NCBI GenBank assembly: GCA_023333565.1
Contig: JAJKFH010000115.1
Coordinates: 3,534,001-3,598,000, forward strand
Source of the DNA: Puffinus mauretanicus
Lineage: Eukaryota > Chordata > Aves > Procellariiformes > Procellariidae
DNA: 64,000 nucleotides
Direction: 5' to 3'
Positions 37,101 to 50,560 of the stretch are shown here, in pieces. How positions within the stretch are numbered: position 1 is the first letter of the stretch; every line of letters starts with the position of its first letter. The notes under the pieces were generated by a model that saw nothing but the letters and a program-made list of their open reading frames with translations, was not told where the DNA came from and searched no databases. The position numbers and the translations under genes were made by a program.

Positions 37101-38127
37101 TGAAACTATGGATAAAAGATTTACTATGTTGTTGCTTCCTCTGTTAAGTAATGCATTAAAAAGGACTAACAAAAATATACACTGCAGGATCTAATTTTCT
37201 GGGCTACTTAGTTAAGTGGCAGCAACTTTACTGATATTTTGATTAACTATGACCAGTATTGCTGACAGCTGTATAACTAGATAAAGACATTAATGTTACA
37301 CTTTATTTTTAGGTGTTTTTAATGAATTAAGCTCTTCTGTTCTAACAATAAAGGAAAAAAAAAAATCAAATAGCAGCACAGTTTTGTTTGAATTTTCATA
37401 TTTGTGTTAAGATGTATTCCACCACTATCCTGAACAGAGTCAGTAGGTTCAGGTTTCTCACAACTTCAAATCTAAAGATTTTTAGAAACCTACCAATATC
37501 TGGGAAGCAATTTTGTCATAGTCAATATACAGTTTTGATTGTCCCTGTGAATATTAAGTCCTCTCAGGTTTTGTATAAAACCATTAATCTGGCAGAAATT
37601 TGTTGCTGACATTTAACCAAATTAATGATTTTGCTAAACAGCAGTCATCAATAACGTTTCTGAGAAAACAGTGCTCTCTCTTCCATTACGTCCATACTAT
37701 AAAACTAGCAAATGCAGATGGTTTTTTGGGCTTTTAGCAAAAGACTTCTTAAGGTGATTCTTAAGCTATTCTAAACAAACAAACAAAAAAAGATGAATAT
37801 ACAAACATCTGTACTAGCCTTATACATTGTATACTAAAAAATGAAAAAAAAAAATTACCAGAACTGTTTTCACTTGAGAGGCAACCGCTGCTAATACAAA
37901 GACAACAGAGATCACTATTGTTTTACTGGAAAAAATTTATTCCACCTTCTTTAATAAAATGTAGGTAAATCTGTTAATGTGAAAAATGAAACTATTTCAC
38001 ATTGCTCTATAACATATATAATATTCTGTACTTATACAGTGACAGATAGCTCTGCAAACTGATAAGTATCATATAGGTAGTAGTACCTATAATCTCATTA
38101 CATAAATAATAACAGCATATAGTCAAT

Positions 38128-38149
38128 AATCTACATATTTATGTAGATT
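38128..38149. repeat. Perfect 10-bp palindrome
   Basis: AATCTACATA-TT-TATGTAGATT: perfect arms with a two-base centre in AT-rich DNA. It could form a small cruciform or bind a dimeric factor; neither is shown. Confidence 0.8.
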
Positions 38150-40703
38150 TTGCTTTTGATATCATCACCTACAGTTTATTCATTCTGTAATTCATTCCAC
38201 GTGTCTTAAGGTTTGGATTTTTTTTTAGTTCTGTGGGGCTTTGTTTTTTAAAGCAATTTCTACATTATTTTATTGCCTATGACTCTTTAGTATGGAACAA
38301 AAACATTTTCCCCGTTTCCCAGATAGCAAACTGTGGAATAGAAAAAGAAAATGAGTACCTAAATAATTTGCTGTAATCGTGAAGAGATTAGATATTCTAT
38401 ACTCTAGGACTTTCTTCCAACCTCAGTTTTAGCACAATTTCAGTATTCAGTTCTCTTAAACTTGACTCAGTATTAGTTATAAGGAAGTTTCAATGTCCCG
38501 TTTCCATTAATTATTCAATTTAAAGATATGTTTTAAAAGCTGCTCACCAATCCTTATACAATCATATAGCTAACCAAATGCTTTGCAACATCTAACTCTA
38601 CTGAGCATTCTTCAACAAATCCTAATTTCTGAAAATATTTACAGTATTTGTAAGCATTCAGGAAGGATGAAATTTATTCCTTTGCAGCACTAGGACACTG
38701 AATATTAGTGGATCTCATAACCAGCAGCTTAAACACACACCTTCTGCCTTCAGGTCATCATTATACATTTGCTTTGGTTTTTTTTGTCAATTATATTACG
38801 TGCTTTGTTTCCAAATTTACATTATATTTTCCCTCTTTTGATGAACAAAAGAGAACAGAGCACTGGAAGAGAGCATGGGAGCCATTAGCTATGCCCAACC
38901 TGCAGTCATAACAATTTACATCTCACTCAAAGGACTCACAGAACATTTCCCCCACATTCCACCCCACACCATGGGTTGCAAGCTGATTTGCAGATCCTTG
39001 TGACAAATCTAAGTCGGGACACTAATCATCACTACTACGGTGTGTTGTAAGAAGAGAAAAGACATCGAGGGCACAGAGTCTTACATTCATGCAATAACAA
39101 CAAAATTGAATGATTTAGTTCTGTTACTGGTCTTTGACTGACTACAGCTTTCTGAAACAGAAAAATAATAAACACACAACAGCAAATGATGTTTTAGGCA
39201 TTTATGCAAGACTTTTACTGAAGTACAGGTGATCAAATGGGTATATGAATAATATTTAGCTAAAAATCTGCTTGTGCAGGTAAAAACAGGGAGAAAGGTT
39301 CATGAATGTGCCTGAACTAGGAACCACTCAAAATTCAGCTGAATATTAAGCTTGCAGTATTTTATTAGGTCTAGTTAGCAGGTTATAATGGTATGACAGA
39401 ATGCACAAAACCACACATACTTGTATTTATTTCTTCTTGTTAGTAAAAGTGTAATACTAACAGAGATATGCATAAGATCCCTTTCTTTATAACCATGATA
39501 TGCAACTGAAATATAAATCACACTGGAAGATTACAGAAATTGCTAATTAGTCTGGAAGAAAATCAGGCTCATGGAGAACTAGGAGATGCTACAGAGAAGT
39601 ATGCCTGCAGAACCTATATTTTATCCCCTAGTGTATATGCATTACAATACAGTATTTAATTGCTATTTACATAGTCTCTCCCCAGAGGACCCTCTCTACC
39701 CTCCCATTTCATATACAGCATAGCTGGCTTCATAAAGGAAGAGTTACGGCACATTTTCCTATACTTTCCTCACTTAATGTTTGTCACATAAATTATTTAC
39801 TGCACACTCTGCAGATAAAGCACTGAACACAGAGTTACAATTTTCTCCCCATAGGTCTATTCACTGTATGAGATAGATATTGCATATCCGTCAGATACCT
39901 TTATTCAAGAATTCTTCCAGAGTAGAGACCAATTCTTTAGGCTACAGTAGACAAATGATATATTGTGCATATTGCACTTCTCTATCTTTAGCATACTAAT
40001 TGCAGTCTACCTTAGGTGTAGAAATAATCTTTCCAAGAAGCTTTGCATGAGCACTGGAGAATACAGGAAAGAAGACATATTACTGCGGGACGCTGCTGTG
40101 AATTGGTGTGATGTGGCAGGTAGTTACTAGATATTCTCTTTTAGTCATTCAGGTGTATAAAATCAAGAGCCTTGCAAAGGAATTTTAAAAAAAAAAGCTT
40201 AAGCAGATATTAGGCATTGCCACCTAATTTTGAGGCATCCTGACTATAAAGGTATTAAAGCCTATGATCATAAGGTGCATTCCCTAATCCAAGAATTTTT
40301 TTGTGAATTACTTGAAACATTATTTGAAAAAAATATAGAAATGGTTCTGAGAACAGGGATAGGAATCTGAACTTGCTTTTTTTTCAAATAGGTGCTCTAA
40401 AAAAATAGGTTGTTCAACTATACTCACTTCAAAAGTGTTCTCTCCATCTCTGGAAACTTAGTTTTCTTTTGGTTTTTTTTGACCGGTACTGATAGAGTTT
40501 CAAAGATAAGAATGAAGTGTTCCTATTCAACTTACTGTCTCCAACTCCTCTCATGTCCCCTCCCCACCCTTGCAATAGTTTTTTGGTTAGAGCATGAGGT
40601 AAAAGATACAGATATGGTTCACTACAAGCAGTTCTCAAAAATTGAGACATGACCTGACCTTGCAGCCTGGAAAATTCTCTATTAGCTTTTATTCTTTTTT
40701 TTA

Positions 40704-40743
40704 ATATATATACACACACACACATATATATACACACACACAG
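40704..40743 (+). repeat. TA/CA dinucleotide microsatellite
   Basis: Alternating ATATATATA, CACACACACACA, TATATATA and CACACACACACA blocks form a compound microsatellite. It probably varies in length between individuals. Confidence 0.9.
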
Positions 40744-42106
40744 AGATATAAAAAGCACCATTAGCTATCTTTTAGGAGAGAACCGGGACCTCTGTTCAGT
40801 TCTGTAAAAGAGCATTTAACAGGTGCCTGCCTTCCCAGCAGAGGTGGAGGAAACTGAGACCGCCCGAATATATATTTTCTGGAGCTGTGCATTCCAGTGC
40901 TGTGAAAGGCCTTCACGCTGCATTCATTGGCTTCAGAGGAGTCAAAGCCTCTACATGTGCACTGCACAGTTAATCAGTACATGCACACCAAGCCCCGTAC
41001 CTCCAATGCACATCAAATTCTCTGTGCACACAGAGATCATAGGCACGTAGATAATAAGCAATGTGGGCTTCACAGTTATCTGTCAGAAAGCTCAACATGG
41101 TTGCTACAACGTGATATTTATTTAGCAAGAATCACTCATTTTTCTTCTTTTCTTTACCTCTAGAAAAAAGTTCTGAACAGCAAATGGGACATACCCAAAG
41201 CAAAATAAAGAAGGTGACAATGTCTCAGTTGAGGTCTGGGATAATAATATGAATATTAGACCCCTAAAAATTACAACATTTAACTGGAAGGTGTCCAAGT
41301 CCTTTGCAAGATGTAGTCCCAGAGTACTTATTGTTAAATTCTAATACAACAGTTTCAAACACCAGAGACACGGGACAATGGTCCCAGTTATTAGAAGTTC
41401 CTTACTCTTTGTAAAGGCTACTAGGTAGAGATTATCATTATTCAAAACACACTATATTGCTTTTCAATTTTTTCCATGAGGACATACTAATGTAGCAGTT
41501 GTCACTATTGATTGATTCTTTTCCTTAGGTATGGTGGGGAAAAAGAAAAAGAGAAAAAAAAAATTCAAGGTTAGATGACAGTTTCAGATAAGGCAAGAAA
41601 TTCATTGTTCAGTAAAACAAAAACAAACAAACAAAGACCAATCACTTGGTAGTTCTTTCACCCTGGTCAGTAGATACAATCTCAGAAGGCCGAAAGTGTA
41701 AAATGTGTAAACACAAGTGGAGACTAACAGCCAAACTGTATAATTAAAATAGAATTTTCATTTGGAATTATTGAAATCATCAACACAGGTTTTCTTGCAT
41801 TTTTATGGGATGATACTACATCAAAGTAGTATTTAAGATTTCTTAGCATGCTTGTTGGACAGGAAAAGTTTACAACACAACTGAAAAGTTTATAGGAATA
41901 GAAGTGTTGGATTTGCCCTATTTCCTAACTCTTTCAGTAAGATTATCAGGCTACATCCTCCATATTTCAGTGATGGGTTTTGTCAACATTATTCAATACA
42001 TTTAACATAGTGAATGCTTAGGCTTTTATTACCTTTTCTTTAAAAATGAAGAGAAAGCTATGTGACAGCAAAACATTCCCTCACAAGTTTTCCCAGATTA
42101 ATGTGT

Positions 42107-42178
42107 TGGGTTTGGTTTTTTGTTTGGTGGGTTTTTTTTTTTCCTTTTTTGGGGGGAAGGGCCTTTTTTTTTTTTTTA
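42107..42178. repeat. T/G-rich low-complexity tract
   Basis: The tract consists of GGGTTTGGTTTTTTGTTTGG, then long T runs, GGGGGG and a further run of about 15 T. On the minus strand it is an A-rich CCAAACCC tract like several others in the window. It sits just beside the palindrome at 42,200-42,230. Confidence 0.8.
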
Positions 42179-42199
42179 AACTGATTGGCCTCAATTGGT

Positions 42200-42230
42200 G
42201 TTATATTAACACTAGCTAGTGTTATATAAC
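42200..42230. repeat. Near-perfect 31-base palindrome
   Basis: GTTATATTAACACTAG is followed directly by CTAGTGTTATATAAC. The arms match over 15 bases with one extra T in the left arm and no spacer. The central 16 bases are perfectly symmetrical. An AT-rich, spacer-free palindrome can extrude as a cruciform and tends to be deleted over time. Confidence 0.85.
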
Positions 42231-45200
42231 TCTGCAAAATGTCATGCAATTTATTGTGCTAATAGAGTTGAGACATTCTCCATATGTAGTTAAAGGATAT
42301 TATTTACAGGAATTTGGCTTGATAAATGTTTCGTGAGCAAAAACCAAAGTGTCCTTATCTTTCCTAACCAGTAGACTACCTTTCTCTGAACTATAGTTTG
42401 TTATGCTGGCTGTTACTGATGGGAAGGCTGCTAATCTGCTGTCCCTCAGAGTGAGCTGGGAGAGGAAAGAAAGCCATTTGGGCTGTCTCCTTGCTACAAC
42501 AAAGTTATGAACCTTTTGATTTACCATATGCCAAGAGAAAAAGCTTTGAGCAGCTATTCAATACTTACAAATGATTGTAATGATGTTTAATTCCTCCTTG
42601 CGTGATGTTGTTACTATGGCAACTAACTATTCTGATCTGGTGAAGTCAAAATTGCTTTCAAATTTCAAAATATTTCAATAGTTTTGAAATAGCACTCTGA
42701 CTTCATTAGTTTCAAAATGAATGAATATTTAGGCCAGAACACCATGTAGACACAATAAACAGGCAAATGCTAACTTGAGACAGAAAGATCTCGAGAGACT
42801 CTGGTAGGAGTCTTTGTTGGTAATTAGGACATTCCGCAAGGAAAAGCATTTGCCTAAACCAAGCACGAGTGAGCACATCTAGTGTGTCAGCTTCATAAGT
42901 AAGAGTGGCCAAACTAAGGAGCTGAAGCCACACCTTGACACAGGGGGTATGCTATTTTGCTTCCTTTGTTCTGCCTATTTGTTTACAAAAATCATCTCCT
43001 TTTTGTGCCAGAAATCCTCATCCTGTATTCTGTTTTTGAGGAATTTGATGAGAAGTGAATTGGCTTGCTTATGCAGAGAAACACTACTTTATTGTTCTTT
43101 GCACACCCTTACTCTTCTCCTATAACACTATTGCTTAGAGACTCAAAACTTTACTGTAACTTTTAAAGGCAACACTAAATATTCCCTCAGCATCCCCTGG
43201 CTTGGTCTATAGCAAGAAATATTCACTTTGAGTAGGAGTCTGCATTCCTTGTAGAAGTAACTTGCTTGATGGCTTCAGTGGGAGTCTTAGTTGCAGAAAG
43301 AATTCAAGATAGAGCTTATAAATATGATGTGCAGCACTTCTGTGTGCTTCACAGGGCAGACAGAAATATAGAACTCTACATGCACATACCTATTTTCAGA
43401 GGCTACTTAATAGGATTATACAGAGTTTAAATAATTCAAAGTATTCAGTTTGTAAAATATGTTGGGATCATTCTTGGGGAAAAATACTGTAGGTTTATTT
43501 AAGATAACATTAAACACAAAGAGAGAGGAAATATAAGAGAGAGGAAACAAATGGTTTATCATCATAAAGCAATGCACCTCTCTCGGAAAAGTTCAGTAGA
43601 TCATGGAAGGCCTCAAGGACATGTTAAGAATACAAGGCATTTAAGCACCTTTAGGAAGCATAGTAACTCATTTCCATGCTCTGATAATGTTAAAATCTCA
43701 AAATATGTCTCTTAAAGGTAAATTAATTTTGATATATAGGAGTCTCAAACAGACAGTGGAAGCAAGTGTGTTCTATTCCTTATGTGTTTACTTAAAATTT
43801 CATATAAATAAAAAAAAAAGTCAAGCAGCCCTTTAGCTCATACAGTTATTGTCTCTAAAAAAGCTCAAAAAATCTTTTTAGACTGTTCCTGGCTCCTCAT
43901 TGCAGGCCACCAAAGGAGTCTGGCTCAAAAGCAGCTACTACAGCCAAATTAGAAGATCTGTCATCCTCATAGTGCAGTACATGGTAACAGCTGGTATGAG
44001 ACTTCAGGTGAAGAAGGCAGTGGGAGAAGAGGCACCCCACTGATGGCCCCTGTATGTTTTGCAGGAAGACAGCAGACATGACAAGGCAAAAACCAGTAAG
44101 CAGGTACAGAAGAGTTTAGAGTGGCAACGTGGAAAACAGTAAGAAGCACGAATTTTAATAGTTCCTGAGGCAACAATTATTTTAGCAGAATAGAGTAGCA
44201 GTAGTTGACACATTGTGAGTGTTAGGGATAAATTCAATTCTGAACCAACAAAATTCATTCTCCCTCTGGAGATGATGATCCAGAGAGAAAATAATTGTGA
44301 CCTATCTGAGCACAAACCACAAATGGTTATGGAAAAATCCATGAAGAGCAACAAAACGAAAGTGAAACAGTACACAGAAGTAACAGTGAGAAATTGATTG
44401 TGATTTTTGGGGAGGGTTAGTTACATCCACCTGCTTTGACAATGAATGTGGATTTTTTATTTCTTTTTTTAAGTTGTTAATTTTAATTTCTTTCCAACAC
44501 TAAATCAACAGTATAATATTTCAGTTGCAAACACACAAGAACTTCAACTATAACTGTAAGGTTATTGGTTTTTTTCACGTTAATTGGGGGTGAGGGTTGT
44601 GTGGGGTTTTTTTGGTTTGTTTTTTGAGGCTTTGTTTGGTTGGGTTTTTATTTTTTATTTAAGAAAAGCTTCATAAACTTAAAACTTGAACTAAATTTAA
44701 CCTGGCATCATATCTTAAAGGAGGAAAAAAAAAAAAGAAAGAAGAGAGAAAAAGGGAGAGAAGGATGTGAGCTTAATGAATAGCTCCTTGAATATCCTGA
44801 AAGACATTGTAATTGCTTAGGAGAGAAGGCACTGAATCTCAAGTTTAGAAGTACACTCACCATAGTAAAACCAAAAGAACTCTTTGAACTGTCAAGTGCC
44901 ACTGTAAGCCTCTTGCAACATACTGCATGCAACATTTATAAAGGGCCCTTTAGAAAAGACCTAAATTTCACATATGGTTTCAGCCTAAAGGCAATGGGTG
45001 TTCTGTTGTTGCTTTTAACGTCACACTATATCATGTGCAAGTTATAGGTACATACCAACATCTTGCATTGTATAATCCCACCATACTTCACTGAAATGTT
45101 AAGCTTTCAGCACTCTCGCCCACAATATGATAATTACAGCCATTCAAGCACTAAAACTGGCACATTTCTTTTCCACAGAATATCATGGGTTATTCAGACA

Positions 45201-46021
45201 TTTCACACCTCACCTCCTTCTACAATTTTCTAAGTAGCACTAAGATAGATATAAAAAGCAAAGATGGCAAATAGTGTGTGCCAGATAAGACTGTGAAAAG
45301 CAGACCTTTATCCTCAGTTCTGTTCTTCACCTGCAACACCAAACTCCAGACACTTGTTCTCTCTCCTCCCTCCCTTCTCCTTCCCCCATCATACGATAAT
45401 GTAAGATATTCCTCTTTGATCTTTCCAAACATATTTCAAACTCTTTTGAAGACTGTGCATATGTAGTTTTTATAAATCCTTTTAAATTTTTTATAGTTTT
45501 AAAGGCTTCCTGAAGTATAAGAGGCTTTTAAAATTTAATATTCACACAGCCCATCTTCTCATGTCTATCTTCATGAATGCTGTAAAAATCATGCTGAGTG
45601 TCCTTGTACTTTGTGTTACCCTCCTGGAATTTCACAGCTCCCTGCGTGAACAGTCATACAAATTTAGTTAATAAGGAACACCTTGAATAGTTCGTGCTAG
45701 GAACTATGCCTCTGTAATGGATCGTCACTCTGATTTTAGGAAGCATCAAGAAATGGGTGTGTTATTTCTATTTTTATGACAGCAATTACGTTGTTTTACA
45801 AGAATATTTATTTTTTCCCCCTTTCTTAAAAAAAAAGTATCACTTTTATGAAGGTGTTAATGAGTACTGGAATTGAGAAAATTCCTGGAAGTACTACAAT
45901 CTTAGAGAAAATGTTACAAAGAATAATTGTGTTAGTCCTGCTCTTAGTTTAGCTATCCATTTGAGTTTGAATTATATATTTAAGTGTTTTTAATTACACA
46001 AAACAATATATTCACAGACAT

Positions 46022-46085
46022 TCATAGAATTATAGAATCATTTAGGTTGGAAAAGACCTTTAAGATTAAGTTCAACCAATGTCCC
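46022..46085 (-). mobile_element. CR1 3'-tail fragment, minus strand
   Basis: TCATAGAATTATAGAATCAT, then TTAGGTTGGAAAAGACCTTT and AAGATTAAGTTCAACC form the reverse complement of a CR1 3' end, with the 8-base terminal repeat unit at the left. Only the last 60-odd bases of the LINE were copied, and it has diverged more than the copy at 29.4 kb. Confidence 0.9.
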
Positions 46086-49000
46086 ACTAAAAAGAACAAC
46101 CTTAAAATGTAAAAAAATCTGCGGTGGCTTTTTGATGTAATATGCAAGGCAGAGGAACTGGGGTTAGGGAACTAGTGAATTACGTATCTTTCAGAATTCA
46201 TGCAGATTCACCAACTAAAAACTTGTCATAATACTTAAAAAAAAAAATATCCAACATGCCTCTGATAAGAGCAATTGCTTGCAGCCTGATATTCACAACC
46301 CACCCAAGAGCACAATCATGTTACTTCTCTGCTCTGTGGCTAAGCAGACAGGTGTAAATGAAAGTTGCAATGATCACAACAGAGGTGATTTTTTTTTTTT
46401 TTTTTACAGCAATGTTGTCTTCTGCAACATCCTTCCAGTAAATTGATTTAGATATAAGTAGTTACAAGGATGCAATGGAATGCAATTCAGTGGACTTGAA
46501 TAGCCGTATAGGAGGTTTTCATGAATCGTGTGCTACGTTTTTCTATTTCATTGTTCAATAAGGAGATTTTACTATGATATTTAACAGAAAATGAATTAAA
46601 AAGTTAGAAAAAACACCATGCAATGAAAAAATTAAAAGCTATTACAGTAGTATGACAGGTTGATTTCCTATTTCTCTTAAGAATATCCTATTTGGATCAT
46701 TTAGTTTTTTAGTAGAAGCACATAAAAAGTATACAAAGACTCAACATGAAGAAAACTTGTTCCTGAACAACATCTCTTCTATGCATAAACTGAAGTGTCA
46801 TAGAGGTAAAAGGACTTGAACAGAGTGTCTTATGTACTTACACTCAGGCAGAAAATAATGCGTTTCAAAGGAATAAAAAAATCTGCTGATATAAATGTAA
46901 TTTAATATTCAAAAGCAGCACAGGACAAAGTGCTAAGGTGTTCCTTTCTAGTTGTAAATGGAACATAATCTTTCATGGGTGAACATGAATAACTGGTAGA
47001 GGAGTGACCAGGGGTGAGATAGCGCTCCACCATTTGAAGCCACCATTATTAGGGAATGCTTCTTCCTCCAAACAGCACTTTAGGTCATCTACAGGTTATT
47101 AGGTTCAATAGCATCCCATTACATGTTAAGAATAACACCAGATTAACTAGAGGCCAACATTCCTTTTTTTCTCCATTATACAACATGTGACACTAGATCT
47201 ACGCAGCAGCCTATTTTAGATATTAAAAAGAACAAATAACTCCACCCCAAACAAAAGCCACGAGTGTTTTGTAAGACTGTAGTAGTATTAATTTTGTAAA
47301 TTCTCATCACATTTGCTGTCAGAGTCAGGGGTGTCCCCTTGTTCTCCTAATCATCTGCTCTGAGACTGCTTATGACTTCACTCTATCTTCTCTCCATGCT
47401 CAGCAGAAGGTACCAACTGGCCTTTACCAGCAGCTTCTTCACACTCTTATCCCACCAGCAGCTTTGAGAGGCTGCACGCAAATATGGTGCTGCAGGATTA
47501 CAGTCCCAATAGTCAGCAACCAGGGTAGACACCTTTGCTGTGTCCTGCTGGCTAACTTTGCCAATGTTATTAGTACACTGTCCATGCTGATTTAATGTGT
47601 GTAACAAACCAAGTAAATCACCCCTTTGCCTCCATCCAGCAATTTCTATGATACTTGTTTGACTTTCTACTACTTGTAAGAAATCCCCATATTCCTCATT
47701 TGTTTCCTCCATATTGAACTAGCAAATTTAGAAGAATCTTGATGCTGTTACCATAGGGGAATGCTAGGTAACAGTCATTTCTTATTTCCATGGGATTTGT
47801 CTGAAATGTTTCATACCATAATGATTGCTTTTACTTTGCTCTTATGAATTGTTGTCTGTCTTTGTAAGCTATGTCCTCAATTTTTTCACCTCTGTACACA
47901 GAAATTTGCAATTGTACTCATTGCTTCATTACCTACAAGCCATACTGACACCAGCAATAAGGAAAGTGGAGGTGGTAGGATTTTCCTTGACAAGCATGGC
48001 AGCATCAGAATTGCAAGCATGAGCTCTGTCTAAAAGAGCTCTTTTCCTTTGTGCTGAGAAACCAGGCAGCATTTGTCACTAGAGGAACACAGAGATAAGA
48101 GCTGCTTCTTTGTTGCTGAACATTCAAAGGTATCTATTTTCCTCTCAATAAGTCCAGCAAGTCCCACTAAAAATCAGTGAGGCTTACAGAGCCCCAGGAT
48201 TTCATTCTAAGACCAGTAGCATTTCTTAACTGGCCCACATAAGAAGTGGTTTTCTTTTAGTTGATTTCTTACAATAATTCTTGATAAACCATTTGGGTTG
48301 ACCTTGGTCCAAAATGCTGAATTAATTTGTGTGGACTAATATAATAAAAAAATATAGGAAGTAGCTATTTACAGCATCACTTATTGCTTTTCATTTCAAT
48401 GCTGTCTCTATTAAACAGTATTAAGATGGCTGGCATGTATTTAAAGACAAACAATTTTTGTTTTTAAAATTAAAAAAAAAGAAAATACATGATATGAAGA
48501 AAAATACGTTTGTTTGAACCCTGGAAGAATTACCTTGCCCCGTTTATATTAGGAACATTCTTCCTCAAAGAACCCTCATGAAGTTACTTAAATGAGACTG
48601 CACAATATACCACAGGGGCCTATGCAGCATGGGAAATGAAAAGGAATCAGTGACAAAACAGGTCTTTTCTTTCTTCATATTAGAACTCCATATTTTACCT
48701 ATTATTTCCCCTGTTATTAATCCAGATTTCCTTTTTAGGTCTAATGATGGAAAACAGGGGTGACAGAAATGTAAGTTAATGTTTATTAATTTAGAAGGGG
48801 TTTTATACTGCTTTAATTTTGTTTATTATTTCTCTAGCCCAATTCCTGCATTAATTTATATTTCCGTGTATCTATTTGCGATGAGAATTGAATATATTTG
48901 AGACTGTTTATATATCTCTGCCTCAGCAGAAGTGGAGTATAATAAGGAAGCAGAGAAGAGTTCTGTGTAGGGGGTGGGAAGAGAGAAAAGGATAAAGAGA

Positions 49001-50450
49001 AACAAATGAAAATGAATTCTGAGCCTGCTGTGGGAGAAAAGACGAAGAATTCCAGTCAATGATTTGTAGAAGAGAGTGAAACAGGAAATACTCTCTTATG
49101 GCAAGCAACTTATTTTCTTCATGTGCATATTCCTTAAGGCAACATTTGCATACTTCGAGAATCATGCAGAATACTCTCCTGATCTGTTTTCAAAGTCCAT
49201 GCAAATACCTTGCAAGCCTGGCAGAAATTTTTAGTAAGGCTTCAGCTGACTCAATTGTTGGTTGAAAAAACTTCAGGTTTGTTCAAAACTTATTGAATTC
49301 AACATTTCCAACAAAAAAAAAAATTCTAAAAAAGCCTGTATGCTATCATGAGGTTTTTTGCCTAAAAATGCAAGGTGCATTTTAGGAATAGTTAGGGACA
49401 TGATCAATTTACACAAGATCGTTGGTCAGACTGTACAATCAATACAATTTTGATTTTCACAAAATGACAGAAAAAAATTACCAGATACTAGATGGAAGTA
49501 GAGCTGTGGAAACTAATGCAAAGTTGGCAGAGACTGGGGCTTGGAATGGAGGGCTTTTGGAAGTCAATACTATTAAAAAAAAAAAAAAGATCTAAAAGGA
49601 GAGGATCTAGAATCTATAGCAAAGAAAGATACAGAGAGTGGAAATGTTTGACAGAAATGACAAAAAAAGCCATTTAGCCTATGAAGCTTGCTTAACCATA
49701 GGTACCTTCTTCCTTAGTCTTCCTTCCCATTGCTTTAGCTTTAATTCTCCATACCCAGAGACAAGGAACAACACTGCTGCCAGAGATAAGCATACCATGG
49801 CTTGTGGGAAGCATAGAGTTGTCACTCAGCATGCCAAAAAAGCTGAGTGTTTGGCAACCGCTAATTGCCAAAATTAATAGCTGCTTTCTACTGCTGTTTG
49901 CCTTCTCCTCCCAAGCAGAGCTAATTGATGAGGGGAGGGGAAGCTCTGTCTTCTAATCATATCTAAAATCTGGTTACAATTAAAGAAGAGTTCAAAAATT
50001 ACTGACAGATGAACTGTGAGCAGATAACCTTAGTGCCTTAGGAAACCAAATTCAAAACCCCTTGGAGAAGAAAACAAAAACAGTTATCATGCACAGAGAC
50101 CTTAAATTGTACAGTGCAGCTGAAGTGATCAACCTGGCATACATAGGGTATAAACAAGTAAAATGCTTCAAAGTCTATAATCGGGGCCATCTATGTCTTG
50201 CAGAAATCTAGAAACATCTTTTATAAAGTTATGTGGAGAAGGAAGGAGAAAAAAAAAAAAAATCCATGAGAAGGTAGTGGAATATAAACCAAACTACTTT
50301 GGGGAAGATGGGGAGTTCGTAAGGCTCTATGGGAATTATCTTTACAAATTGCTCTTTCTGCTCCTATATCTTCCTCAAAACTCCTGTCATATGCCTACAG
50401 TGGATGCTCATCTTCAAATCATTATAAGGTCTTTATGATATTTCTTCCCA
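46086..50450. other. Intergenic, with a double hairpin
   Basis: No gene is recognised. There is a minus-strand open frame of 109 codons at 47,383-47,712 with a balanced, protein-like composition, but it has no family I recognise. T17 occurs near 46,389-46,405. The two adjacent hairpins at 49,823-49,872 lie in a less AT-rich stretch (about 49,720-49,950) that may be a conserved non-coding element. Confidence 0.7.
49823..49872. repeat. Two back-to-back 8-bp hairpins
   Basis: CACTCAGC with loop ATGCCAAAAAA and GCTGAGTG (49,823-49,849) is followed with no gap by TTTGGCAA, spacer CCGCTAA and TTGCCAAA (49,850-49,872). All arms are perfect. The loop of the first hairpin also contains TGCCAAA, so three NFI-like TTGGC/GCCAA half-sites fall within 42 bases, beside TAATT homeodomain cores. 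It could be a regulatory element or a structured transcript. Confidence 0.6.
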
Positions 50451-50560
50451 ATACATCTCATTTCCATTTGACAGACAGGGAAACTGAGGCAGCATGATTT
50501 GAATCTATATAAGGCTCGCAGACCAGAGAGAACTAAACACTTCAATCCCAGTTCTATGCT
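50451..50560 (+). repeat. Old L2/MIR-like fragment
   Basis: CATTTCCATTTGACAGACAG followed by GGAAACTGAGGCA is the hallmark core of L2/MIR-type tails, and GATTTGAATC further on matches the later GATTCGAACC-like part. Only about 100 bases can be followed. Confidence 0.5.

Larger units (their letters stand above)
31159..46021. other. Intergenic, no gene recognised
   Basis: This is AT-rich gene-desert DNA. It contains A-tracts with CCACC/CCAAAC motifs (about 32,098-32,128, 35,061-35,090, 42,107-42,178 on the opposite strand, 44,567-44,657 on the opposite strand), a TA/CA microsatellite at 40,704-40,743 and palindromes at 38,128-38,149 and 42,200-42,230. Open frames of up to 123 codons (for example 44,004-44,375 minus) resemble no protein I know and are at the length expected by chance here. 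Confidence 0.75.

Noticed and set aside
44004..44375. 123-codon minus-strand open frame
   Set aside because: Leucine/cysteine-rich chance frame without recognisable features.
47383..47712. Minus-strand open frame of 109 codons with protein-like composition
   Set aside because: I recognise no family. Many frames of 100-123 codons occur in this window by chance, and a stop lies three codons before the ATG. No LTR or repeat body is visible around it.
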